Under the pieces are notes generated by a model that was not told the DNA's origin, made no database searches, and saw only the letters and a list, made by a program, of their open reading frames with translations. Below, in pieces: positions 48,656 to 56,283 of a stretch of DNA of 64,000 bases. The DNA lies in the NCBI RefSeq assembly GCF_000340885.1, contig NC_020291.1, positions 4,091,001-4,155,000 on the forward strand, given 5' to 3'. The number at the start of each line of letters is the position of its first letter. The stretch's first letter is position 1. This DNA is from Clostridium saccharoperbutylacetonicum N1-4(HMT). Lineage in GTDB: Bacteria; Bacillota; Clostridia; Clostridiales; Clostridiaceae. The translations under genes were made by a program, and so were the position numbers.

Positions 48656-48813
48656 TGATCCCAATTGTGGCATAGCCACTCTTTTTATTGGTAAAATGAT
48701 CCCAATTGTGGCATAGCCACTCTTTTTATTGGTAAAATGATCCCAATTGTGGCATAGCCACTCTTTTTATTGGTAAAATGATCCCAATTGTGGCATAGCC
48801 ACTCTTTTTATTG
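48621..48813. repeat. Tandem 41-bp hairpin repeat, five units
   Basis: Five hairpin units lie exactly 41 bp apart: the GCAGCATAGCTGC form at 48626-48638 and GTGGCATAGCCAC at 48667, 48708, 48749 and 48790. Each is followed by TCTTTTTAT, so each looks like a short intrinsic terminator on the plus strand. Units 2-5 are almost identical (spacer TTGGTAAAATGATCCCAAT). The last unit runs into the stop codon of the class II aldolase-like gene. Confidence 0.9.
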
Positions 48814-49500
48814 GTGTATATTTTTTTGTTTATCTTGATATAGCTTTAGTTTTTCTCCATTAAATCTCTTTGGCTCTTTAAATTGATTTAAGATTAATGC
48901 TCTATAATAAACTTCTGCTGTCTTTTCCACGAATCTTCCCTTTGATACTATATTTTCTATATCCTTACTTATTACAATTGTTCCATTACCCTCTAACAAA
49001 CATGCGTCAGTTGTTTTCAATTTTTCAATTAAATCCTTTGCTAGTTCAACATTGCTTGTACTATCGTTACTCACAGAATAAATGTAGCCACCATAATTTG
49101 CAGAATCATACGTAATTGGTGGAATAACTTTGTTAATAACTGAAAAAGCAGTTGCAAAAATTGGATTAATATGCATAATAGCTCTTATTTCTTTCTTTGC
49201 TTTATATAGTTCTAGGTGTAAAAATGAATCACTATCAGGTTCTATTCCATCTAATGCATTAATTATATTTCCGTCTATATCCAAAATACAAATATGATCT
49301 ATTGCTAAATCATCTATTTTCATTTTTGAAGGGGTGATTATAATATATCCTGAATTCTCATCCCTAATACTAAAGCTTCCTGCACCTTCCAAACATAAAT
49401 TATATTCTTCTGCTTTTTTAACAATTTTCACAAGCTTGATTTTTAAATTTTCTAACATCCTCATTTTCCTCTCCGAAATATTATAAATTAACTTTATCAT
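48808..49500 (-). CDS. Degenerate class II aldolase/adducin-family protein
   Basis: The 230-residue frame (a start at the MLENL methionine, about 49458, is also likely) has the class II aldolase fold: CLEGAGSFSIRDENSGYIIITPSKMKIDDL, EPDSDSFLHLELYKAKKEIRAIMHINPIFATAFSV and DACLLEGNGTIVISKDIENIV. The zinc site is broken. The HxH motif reads HIN, the third His (normally in ANHG) reads GNG, and the catalytic Glu of SSE..H reads SDSFLH. It is unlikely to be an active aldolase. It lies between two direct copies of a mosaic repeat, and its last codons lie in the repeat array. Confidence 0.8.
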   Translation of the reverse strand: MIKLIYNISERKMRMLENLKIKLVKIVKKAEEYNLCLEGAGSFSIRDENSGYIIITPSKMKIDDLAIDHICILDIDGNIINALDGIEPDSDSFLHLELYKAKKEIRAIMHINPIFATAFSVINKVIPPITYDSANYGGYIYSVSNDSTSNVELAKDLIEKLKTTDACLLEGNGTIVISKDIENIVSKGRFVEKTAEVYYRALILNQFKEPKRFNGEKLKLYQDKQKNIHQ

Positions 49501-49506
49501 TACGGT

Positions 49507-49680
49507 AACAAAAGTGCCTGCGACACATTTATTTAATGATGAATATTGAATAATAAATGATTAATGAGAATATTCCTTCGGAATATCTTCATCTTAATAT
49601 GTTTCAAGTAGCAGAAATGTTCCCCACTCTTTTTATAGTAAAAATGATCCGTATTGTGGCATAGCCACTCTTTTTATAGG
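49507..49680. repeat. Mosaic repeat, locus R3 (direct copy of R2)
   Basis: The stretch AAAAGTGCCTGCGACAC, a hairpin GAATATTCC-TTC-GGAATATC (49568-49587), CTTCATCTTAATATG and TTCCCCACTCT repeats the order seen at 48488. A single GTGGCATAGCCAC hairpin at 49656-49668 with TCTTTTTATAGG ends it. It lies between the class II aldolase-like and CoA-transferase genes. Confidence 0.85.
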
Positions 49681-49690
49681 TGTATATCTT

Positions 49691-51238
49691 CTATTCCTTT
49701 ATTCCCATTAATTCATCATAAAATATTCTCTTGTCCATAAGCTTAAGATTCTCATCTATTATTGGATTAAAGTCCATTAAATCTAATACATCTTTCTTAA
49801 TATCAATTCCTGGTGCTATTTCTATTAGATGCAATCCATCTTCTTTTAATTCAAATACAGCTCTTTCAGTTATATACATAACTGGCTGATTAGTCCTCAA
49901 TGAATATTGCCCACTAAAAGTAATTTGCTCAACAGAATTTACAAATTTTTTTTCTTTACCCTCTTTTATAATTTCCAGTATTCCATTTACAACATTAACA
50001 ACTAAGCCCTTAGCAGTTAATGTTCCACAAAAGACTACCTTCCTGGCATTTTGAGTTATATTAATAAATCCACCACAACCAGCAACCCTTGTTCCAAACT
50101 TGCTGACATTTATATTCCCGTGTTTATCCACTTGAGCAAGTCCTAAAAATGCTATGTCTAAACCTCCTCCATCGTAAAAATCAAATTGAGTTGGCTGGTC
50201 AAAAATACATTCAGGATTTACCGCTGCTCCAAATTTTTTCCCTCCTTGAGGTATTCCACCTATTGGACCTGGCTCAACAGTTAATATAAAATTCTCTCCT
50301 ATCCCCTCTTCGTTTGCAACACTAGAAATTGCTTCAGGTACTCCAATACCAATATTTACAATACTATTTTTAACAAGTTCCATTGCTGCTCTTCTTCCAA
50401 TAATCTTTCTTTCATCCAATTTTAATGACTTCAACTTATCGGCCACGATCTTAACCTCACCTGATAAGGCTGGATCATATGCATTTCCTAATACTTGGGC
50501 TTGCTCCTCCTCACAATTTGCTTCCACTACATAGTCCACATAAATTCTAGGTATTTTAACATTTCTAGGGTCTAATGTTCCTTCCTTAACAACCTTTTCA
50601 ACTTGTACTATTACGGTTCCTCCACAATTTTTAACAGCTTGTGCTATACATGTTGCCTCTGAAAAAGTTGCTTCATGATTCATAGAGATATTTCCCTTTT
50701 CATCAGCATATGTTCCTCTTATAAATGCCACATTAATGTTTGGTACTTTAAATAGTAAATTTTCTTCTCCAAGGATATTAATAATTTGAACTATATCTTC
50801 TTTTGTAATTGAATTCATTTTCCCACCTTCTACCCTTGGATCAACAAAAGTATTCAATCCAATTTTACTTACAGTTGCAGTCTTTCTACTTGCCATATCT
50901 CTAAATAAATTGCACATTACTCCTTGTGGCAAATTATATGCAAATATTTTATTATTTCTAATCATATCTCCAATCTTTGGTGCTAAATTAAAATGCCCTC
51001 CTATAACTTTTTCTAATAATCCTTCATGTGCCAAGTGATTTAAACCTTTACTTTCTCCATCGCCTTGTCCAGCAGCAAACATTAACGTTAAATTTCTTGG
51101 ATGTTTTTCTTCAAAATATCTTTCTTCCAAGCCTTTTAATAAGGTTTCTGAGACACCTAATGCTGCAAAACCAGAGGTTGCTATAACATCATTGTCACAC
51201 AATAAACGTACTGCTTCTTTAGAACTAATTACTTTCAT
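49691..51238 (-). CDS. Acetate/propionate CoA-transferase (YdiF-like)
   Basis: The start at 51238 (515 residues, MKVISSKEAVRLLCDND...) is preferred because the ATG four codons earlier abuts the AGGAG. It is a fused family I CoA-transferase with alpha-like and beta-like halves: VIATSGFAALGVSETLLKGLEERY, the oxyanion GxGG-type loop, and FILTVEPGPIGGIPQGGKKFGAAVNPE with the catalytic Glu (ExGxxGG). This is the propionate CoA-transferase / acetyl-CoA:acetoacetyl-CoA YdiF type. It moves CoA between short acyl groups. It is a lone gene with a 380-nt divergent region upstream. Confidence 0.92.
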   Translation of the reverse strand: MKVISSKEAVRLLCDNDVIATSGFAALGVSETLLKGLEERYFEEKHPRNLTLMFAAGQGDGESKGLNHLAHEGLLEKVIGGHFNLAPKIGDMIRNNKIFAYNLPQGVMCNLFRDMASRKTATVSKIGLNTFVDPRVEGGKMNSITKEDIVQIINILGEENLLFKVPNINVAFIRGTYADEKGNISMNHEATFSEATCIAQAVKNCGGTVIVQVEKVVKEGTLDPRNVKIPRIYVDYVVEANCEEEQAQVLGNAYDPALSGEVKIVADKLKSLKLDERKIIGRRAAMELVKNSIVNIGIGVPEAISSVANEEGIGENFILTVEPGPIGGIPQGGKKFGAAVNPECIFDQPTQFDFYDGGGLDIAFLGLAQVDKHGNINVSKFGTRVAGCGGFINITQNARKVVFCGTLTAKGLVVNVVNGILEIIKEGKEKKFVNSVEQITFSGQYSLRTNQPVMYITERAVFELKEDGLHLIEIAPGIDIKKDVLDLMDFNPIIDENLKLMDKRIFYDELMGIKE

Positions 51239-51250
51239 TTCAACATGCAT

Positions 51251-51630
51251 CTCCTATAATTTAAAATGTTCAAGCTAAGTTATCTTTTCTTAATTTTGTT
51301 AAAGCTGTTTCAAAACTTTGTCTATTTTTTATCAAATATATCACTTATGATTCTCAAATCTTATAATAAGTTTATTAGCGAAATATTATTTTATGCCTAA
51401 TATTTTCCTACAATTTAATCTTCGCGCCTTACAATTCAGTTCAAAGCTCAACTTTCTTACACTCTAAATATTATTTCATTTTATGAAATCCGCTCCAAAT
51501 TTGTTATCATAATATGATATTTTTTTAACCATTTTGATCAAAGATTATAATTCAAAATAATGTATAATTTTTACCGTTATAACAAAAAACTATTATAGTT
51601 AATGTTGTTATTTACTATGGGGAGGATTTT
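51251..51630. other. Gene-free divergent spacer
   Basis: This spacer separates the CoA-transferase and YIEGIA genes. It must hold both promoters, but no convincing -35/-10 pair or dyad was identified, and no repeat or hairpin module from the window's families occurs in it. Confidence 0.5.
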
Positions 51631-52545
51631 ATGGAAAAGGAACTACTTTCACAATACTATCTAATTTTGATTTTAATACCTATACTATGTGGAACTCTTG
51701 CAAGATACCTTACGCTTATTGTTGACTACAGACAATATCCAAGTTATCCAAATGGATATCTGATTCACTTAGTTACTGGATTTATTTCTTCTGGAATAGG
51801 TGCTATTGCAATTCCTGCATTACTTGAAAAAAACTTTGAGGCTGTTACCTTTCTTCTTCTAGCTACGGAACAATTTCGCGAAGTGAGAAGAATCGAAAAA
51901 GAAAGTCTACAGGATATTGATAATGTAGAGCATGTTTTTAGAGGTGAAGCCTATATTGATGGCATCGCAAAAACCTTTGAAGCCCGAAATTATTTTTCAT
52001 TGCTCGTATCTTTTGGAACCAGTTTGATCATGCATATAATACCTTTAAATAATATTTTCATTACTATATTATTAGGAATTATTTTTGCTGCTATATTACT
52101 TTATGTCCTTAAAGCATTTACAAAAGGGAAATCAGTTAGTGATATAGCTGATATAAAACTTGCTAAAATAACTGTAAAAAATTCAGAATTATATGTAGAT
52201 GATATTTTTGTTACCAATCATTTAGGAATAGACTTAGCTAGAAATCTAGTTCAAAGCAGCGGTATAGCTGCAGTAATTCATCCTAAAGAAAGATATTATA
52301 GCAGAATACTGAATCACAATGGTCAAAGGCAGGCAATAATATTTGAAGCATGCAGAATTTTAGGCCTTAAGAGATATCATTATACGAAATGTGATTACGA
52401 AACTGGAAGAATCGCAATTGTGCTAGTGCCAATTATTTATGACGAAGGTGCCTTTATTGAAACTATAAAAAAAGTTCCCCTTTTAGAAAGCATAAAGAAG
52501 AACTATAAAATAATGAAATCAAATTCTAATCAAATGAAAGGTTGA
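51631..52545 (+). CDS. YIEGIA-family membrane protein (sporulation-associated)
   Basis: The 304-residue protein has several helices in its N-terminal part (YYLILILIPILCGTLARYLTLIVDYRQYPSYPNGYLIHLVTGFISSGIGAIAIPALL) and carries the name-giving motif as AYIDGIAKTFEARNYFSLLVS (residues 107-127). A second membrane pair lies near 127-160, and a soluble C-terminal domain (about 175-304) ends it. YIEGIA proteins are restricted to spore-forming Firmicutes; the function is unknown. The next gene, 4 nt downstream, encodes the small partner annotated as its capping subunit. Confidence 0.9.
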   Translation: MEKELLSQYYLILILIPILCGTLARYLTLIVDYRQYPSYPNGYLIHLVTGFISSGIGAIAIPALLEKNFEAVTFLLLATEQFREVRRIEKESLQDIDNVEHVFRGEAYIDGIAKTFEARNYFSLLVSFGTSLIMHIIPLNNIFITILLGIIFAAILLYVLKAFTKGKSVSDIADIKLAKITVKNSELYVDDIFVTNHLGIDLARNLVQSSGIAAVIHPKERYYSRILNHNGQRQAIIFEACRILGLKRYHYTKCDYETGRIAIVLVPIIYDEGAFIETIKKVPLLESIKKNYKIMKSNSNQMKG

Positions 52546-52549
52546 TATT

Positions 52550-52756
52550 ATGGGTGCAGATTTATATAATACAGGTTATGAAATATTAGCATATATTACC
52601 TTAGCTAAGGATAGGCCACAAAATGGAAACCCATTAATCTTAGTTGCAAGTGATGTTAATGAGCAAAAGCAATTAACTGAAGAAATTGCAAAAGCACTTA
52701 AAGCTGAAGTAGTTCAACTAAGCTGTGGAGACTATATGGTCATCAGTAAGCACTGA
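52550..52756 (+). CDS. Small partner of YIEGIA (capping-complex-type subunit)
   Basis: The 68-residue protein (MGADLYNTGYEILAYITLAK ... EIAKALKAEVVQLSCGDYMVISKH) is soluble and forms a compact alpha/beta domain. It always seems to accompany YIEGIA proteins, for which the name 'capping complex subunit' is in use. It starts 4 nt after the YIEGIA stop codon, so the pair is translationally coupled. Function beyond the pairing is unknown. Confidence 0.8.
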   Translation: MGADLYNTGYEILAYITLAKDRPQNGNPLILVASDVNEQKQLTEEIAKALKAEVVQLSCGDYMVISKH

Positions 52757-52810
52757 TCAATGAGCAATTATCAATTACTACTGATCATTAAAAATTGACA
52801 ATTGAAAAAA

Positions 52811-52842
52811 AAGCCTCCCAAAAATAATTTTTTAGGAGGCAC
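52811..52842. terminator. Bidirectional terminator
   Basis: GCCTCC pairs with GGAGGC within AAAAAGCCTCCC...TTAGGAGGCAC, with an A-run before and TTTTTT in the loop. It lies between the convergent YIEGIA pair and the U32 peptidase gene. Confidence 0.7.
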
Positions 52843-52846
52843 TAAT

Positions 52847-54067
52847 TTAGTTCTTGCTTTTAACAAGAATATCATTTACTTGTAATTCTTCAGAACATTT
52901 TACTGTAAAAATCATTTGTGGACGATTAGCTGTTTCTATTTCTACTCCGTTTTCTTTTCTCATATCTTCTAGTTTTATAATTTTGTTATCACCTTTTATA
53001 GCTAAAACTTCAACCAAATCACCATTAAAAACTTTATTTCTCTGCTGAATTGTTGCAATATGAGTTTCTTTATTATAATCCCTAACAACACCAATCATAT
53101 CATAATTATGTATATATGCTGAAGTTTCATAATTTTGTCTTATTTCTTCATCAAAATAAAAACCTGTTGTATATGGTCTATGGCTAGGTTTTTCTAGTTC
53201 TTTCAGCCATTTAGGATCATACTTATAATTTTTAGGATCTTCAAAATATTTATCAATTGCCTGCCTATAAGCTTTTACAACCGAGGCAACATAATATGAA
53301 CTTTTAATTCTTCCTTCTATTTTAAAAGAGTTTATGCCTGCTTCAATAAGTTCTGGAATATGTTCTATCATGCATAGATCCTTTGAATTCATAAAATACA
53401 TTCCATTTCCATCTTCATCAATTTTTTCATAATTACCTGGTTCTTTTTCTTCATACAAATGATATTTGAATCTGCAAGGTTGTGTACAAGTTCCCCTATT
53501 TGAATCTCTTCCAGTTATATAGTTAGATAATAAGCACTTTCCAGAATAGCCCATACACATGGCTCCATGAACAAAGGCTTCTATATCACAACTTTCTGGT
53601 AATTCTTTTCTTAAAGTTATTAAATCATTAAGACTCATTTCTCTTGCAGCAACAATTCTTTTGATTCCAATTTTATGCCAAAATTCTGCTGACTTATAAT
53701 TTAAATTACTAGCTTGTGTACTTAAATGAATTTCAAGCTTTGGTGCAACTTCATGAACTATACTCATAATTCCAGGATCTGCAATTAATACTGCATCAAC
53801 TCCAACCTCATATAATTCCGTAATATAATCTTCAATACCATTTAAATCATCATTATGTGGTATTACATTTAAAGTAACATGTACTTTTTTACCTCTTAAA
53901 TGAGCATATTCAAGTCCCTCTTTTAATTCTTCAATTGTGAAATTATCCGCAGATGCTCTTAAGTTTAATTTGCTTCCTCCAAGATAAACTGCGTCTGCAC
54001 CGAAATTTATTGCTGTTTTAAGTTTCTCTAAATTTCCTGCTGGTGCTAAAAGTTCTGGCTTAATCAT
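52847..54067 (-). CDS. U32-family peptidase-like protein (tRNA hydroxylation type, TrhP-like)
   Basis: The 406-residue protein begins KPELLAPAGNLEKLKTAINFGADAVYLGGSKLNLRASADNF, the U32 signature. It carries four cysteines in EAFVHGAMCMGYSGKCLLSNYITGRDSNRGTCTQPCRFKYHL (around residues 160-200), as in the 4Fe-4S-binding YegQ/TrhP and UbiU/UbiV groups. FKIEGRIKSSYYVASVVKAYRQAID and a C-terminal beta-barrel (about 325-406) complete the TrhP layout. TrhP-type members use prephenate to make 5-hydroxyuridine at tRNA position 34; older annotations call them collagenases. Inverted-repeat copy C lies 34 nt upstream of its start. Confidence 0.9.
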   Translation of the reverse strand: MIKPELLAPAGNLEKLKTAINFGADAVYLGGSKLNLRASADNFTIEELKEGLEYAHLRGKKVHVTLNVIPHNDDLNGIEDYITELYEVGVDAVLIADPGIMSIVHEVAPKLEIHLSTQASNLNYKSAEFWHKIGIKRIVAAREMSLNDLITLRKELPESCDIEAFVHGAMCMGYSGKCLLSNYITGRDSNRGTCTQPCRFKYHLYEEKEPGNYEKIDEDGNGMYFMNSKDLCMIEHIPELIEAGINSFKIEGRIKSSYYVASVVKAYRQAIDKYFEDPKNYKYDPKWLKELEKPSHRPYTTGFYFDEEIRQNYETSAYIHNYDMIGVVRDYNKETHIATIQQRNKVFNGDLVEVLAIKGDNKIIKLEDMRKENGVEIETANRPQMIFTVKCSEELQVNDILVKSKN

Positions 54068-54100
54068 TTACTAACTTCTCCTTTAAATAAAATTCCAATA

Positions 54101-54412
54101 TAGATATCCAATGCGAGAATTAGACTTATGCAACAATTACCGAAATCAAATCCATTTATCTTCCACAAGCCTAGTGAAATTTTCGCTGGAAGGTTCTAAG
54201 TGGAAGGTTGCACCCATTTCTGCATGTTCCTAAAGTAAATTTATGACAAGCAGAAAATGAAACAACCTTCCACTAATAACCATCATCAGCTCAATTTCAC
54301 ATGCCTGCTTCCAGAAAAATGTATCTGATTTCTAGTGTAGTGTTACGATTATAATTTCTCAATGATGCATGTATATTACATTTGTAAGTTTAAGTATTAA
54401 TTTGTATATCTA
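54101..54412. mobile_element. MITE-like inverted-repeat element, copy C (full length)
   Basis: The 312-bp element starts TAGATATCC with TA before it (54099-54100) and ends with a mutated GTATATCTA plus TA (54413-54414). It has the same orientation as copy A and about the same length. The centre has diverged (GGAAGGTTGCACCCATTTC against GAAACAACCTTCC) but still forms a hairpin with compensating changes. It lies in the promoter region of the U32 gene. Confidence 0.85.
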
Positions 54413-54481
54413 TATATAAGTTCCAATTAAGATTATACATATCAGTTCGAGAAATCCCAAATGGAAAAGTGAATGTCCAAA

Positions 54482-54545
54482 TTTTATATTTGGAAACATG
54501 AACTTTCTCCTTGGAGCTTTTATATTTGGAAACATGAACTTTCTC
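54482..54545. repeat. Two 28-bp direct repeats at 36-bp period
   Basis: A 28-bp unit (beginning TTTTATATTTGGAAACATGA) occurs at 54482-54509 and again at 54518-54545 without a mismatch. It lies between inverted-repeat copy C and brnQ and is followed by an AATTGATCATTGATAATTG module. Confidence 0.75.
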
Positions 54546-54592
54546 TGTGAGCTTCCCCCTCAATTGATCATTGATAATTGACAATTAAAATC

Positions 54593-55942
54593 CTAAACTC
54601 TTTTAGCATAAATTCCACTAAAAATAACTCCAATAATAAACCCAACAAGTGCCGGTATTATCCATCCAAAGCCATAATCAAAGCCTGGTAAATATAAATG
54701 TGCAAAATTTATAATTTGCGAAATTAGCGCATTTTCTTGAAAAGCTTGTGGTAGTGCTTTACAAAAATCAAAGAGTGCTGCTATTATTGTTAATCCAGTT
54801 GTCCACTTATAAATCATACCTTGCTTCTTAATAATAGGCGCCAATAAAGATAATAAAATTAATGTTATTACAAGTGGATATAAAAACATAAGTACAGGTA
54901 TAGATAACTGTATTAAATTACTTAACCCAAAATTAGCAATTACAAAAGAAAATACTGTAAATATAATAGCGTATTTCTTATACGAAATTGATTTTGGAAA
55001 CATCTCACTAAACATTTCTGAACATGCAGTAATTAATCCAATCGCTGTTTTTACACATGCAACGCCAACGATAGCCGCTAATAGCACCTTCCCAACAATA
55101 CCAAGATAGTGATTACTTACTAACGATAAAATAATCCCTCCATTTTCTGCACTGCTAACGCTTCCTAAACTAGTTGCTCCCATATATGCTAATGATGCAT
55201 ATATAACTGTCATACCAACTACACTAACAAAACCAGACTTACAAGTTTCGATAGCAATTAAACGCGGCTCTTTAATTCCAAGTTTTTGTATATTAGAAAT
55301 AATTATTATAGCAAAAGCTACAGAAGCTAAAGCATCCATAGTATTATATCCATCCAACAAACCTGTAAATAAAGGTTGAGTTGCATAATTTCCTTGAGCT
55401 GGATATTGACTAGCTTGCCCCATTGGGCTCACAAATGTAGCAATTAATAAAATAGATAATAATACCAAAAAAATAGGTGTTAGATATTTTCCTACCCAAT
55501 CTAAAATTTGTCCTGGTTTCAATGAAAAATAAATAGTAATAATAAAAAATATTAATGAGAAAATAAATAGTCCTAGCTTTAAATATTCATCAGCTATAAA
55601 TGGATGAATCCCAACTTCAAATGCAACCGTAGCTGTACGTGGTATTGCAAATAATGGTCCAATAGTTAAGTACAATAAGCAAGTGAAGATTTTTGAATAC
55701 TTTGAACTAATTGGCTTTGCCATATCAAATAAACTTTCACTTCTTGAAAGAGCTGATGCAATAATACCTAACATTGGTAATCCTACCCCTGTAATTAAAA
55801 ATCCGATTGTAGCCATAAAAGCATTGCTTCCAGCTTGTTGTCCCATTTGTACTGGAAAGATTAAGTTTCCTGCACCAAAAAATAGTCCAAATAGTAATGA
55901 ACCAATCAATAGATTTTGGTGAAAACCTAGTTTTTCTTTCAT
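54593..55942 (-). CDS. brnQ: Branched-chain amino acid transporter, BrnQ family
   Basis: The 449-residue membrane protein has about twelve helices. Family signatures include LLIGSLLFGLFFGAGNLIFPVQMGQQAG near the N-terminus, LTIGPLFAIPRTATVAFEVGI near residue 95, GYNTMDALASVAFAIIIISNI near 193 and FGWIIPALVGFIIGVIF near the end. It takes up leucine, isoleucine and valine with Na+ or H+. It is a lone gene behind a 12-bp perfect inverted repeat, with AGGAGG before the ATG. Confidence 0.95.
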   Translation of the reverse strand: MKEKLGFHQNLLIGSLLFGLFFGAGNLIFPVQMGQQAGSNAFMATIGFLITGVGLPMLGIIASALSRSESLFDMAKPISSKYSKIFTCLLYLTIGPLFAIPRTATVAFEVGIHPFIADEYLKLGLFIFSLIFFIITIYFSLKPGQILDWVGKYLTPIFLVLLSILLIATFVSPMGQASQYPAQGNYATQPLFTGLLDGYNTMDALASVAFAIIIISNIQKLGIKEPRLIAIETCKSGFVSVVGMTVIYASLAYMGATSLGSVSSAENGGIILSLVSNHYLGIVGKVLLAAIVGVACVKTAIGLITACSEMFSEMFPKSISYKKYAIIFTVFSFVIANFGLSNLIQLSIPVLMFLYPLVITLILLSLLAPIIKKQGMIYKWTTGLTIIAALFDFCKALPQAFQENALISQIINFAHLYLPGFDYGFGWIIPALVGFIIGVIFSGIYAKRV

Positions 55943-55969
55943 ATAATAGTCCTCCTAAAAATGTTTGTA

Positions 55970-56032
55970 ATATTATCAAAACTTTATATAACACTAAATA
56001 ATACCATTTAAATTTGATTCTTTTGATAATAT
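55970..56032. promoter_or_regulatory. Inverted repeat in the brnQ promoter region
   Basis: ATATTATCAAAA (55970-55981) and TTTTGATAATAT (56021-56032) are perfect 12-bp inverted copies, 39 nt apart, 28-90 nt before the brnQ start codon. They could be two operator half-sites or the stem of a leader structure. They do not match the CodY consensus. Confidence 0.5.
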
Positions 56033-56215
56033 CCTAATTGTCTTTATTATTATATTATAATTATATAAAATAGTAAAATTAATCCTAAAAACTGCGCAAT
56101 TGTTATCATAAGTACCCATCAATTAATGAATAAATAATATTAAAAAATGAACGATTGATTTTTCAACCCTTATATCCTAAATTATAAAGTTCAAAGTTTT
56201 TTATACTAATCTAAA

Positions 56216-56250
56216 CGTTAAAAAAGGCTGGATTTTTTAATTCCAACCTC
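56216..56250 (-). terminator. Terminator of proS
   Basis: On the minus strand AGGTTGGA pairs with TCCAGCCT (plus-strand arms 56225-56232 and 56242-56249) and is followed by TTTTTTAACG. It lies 34 nt after the proS stop codon. Confidence 0.8.
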
Positions 56251-56283
56251 TATTTAATAATACTATTTAGTAGTACTTTTCTT

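Noticed and set aside
48621..48813. Possible CRISPR array
   Set aside because: The repeats are regularly spaced, but the sequence between hairpins is itself repeated and not unique, and no cas genes are near.
54390..54584. Reading frame of 64 codons with a repeated VHVSKYK-type peptide
   Set aside because: It covers the end of MITE copy C and the 28-bp direct repeats; the repeated peptide only reflects the DNA repeat.
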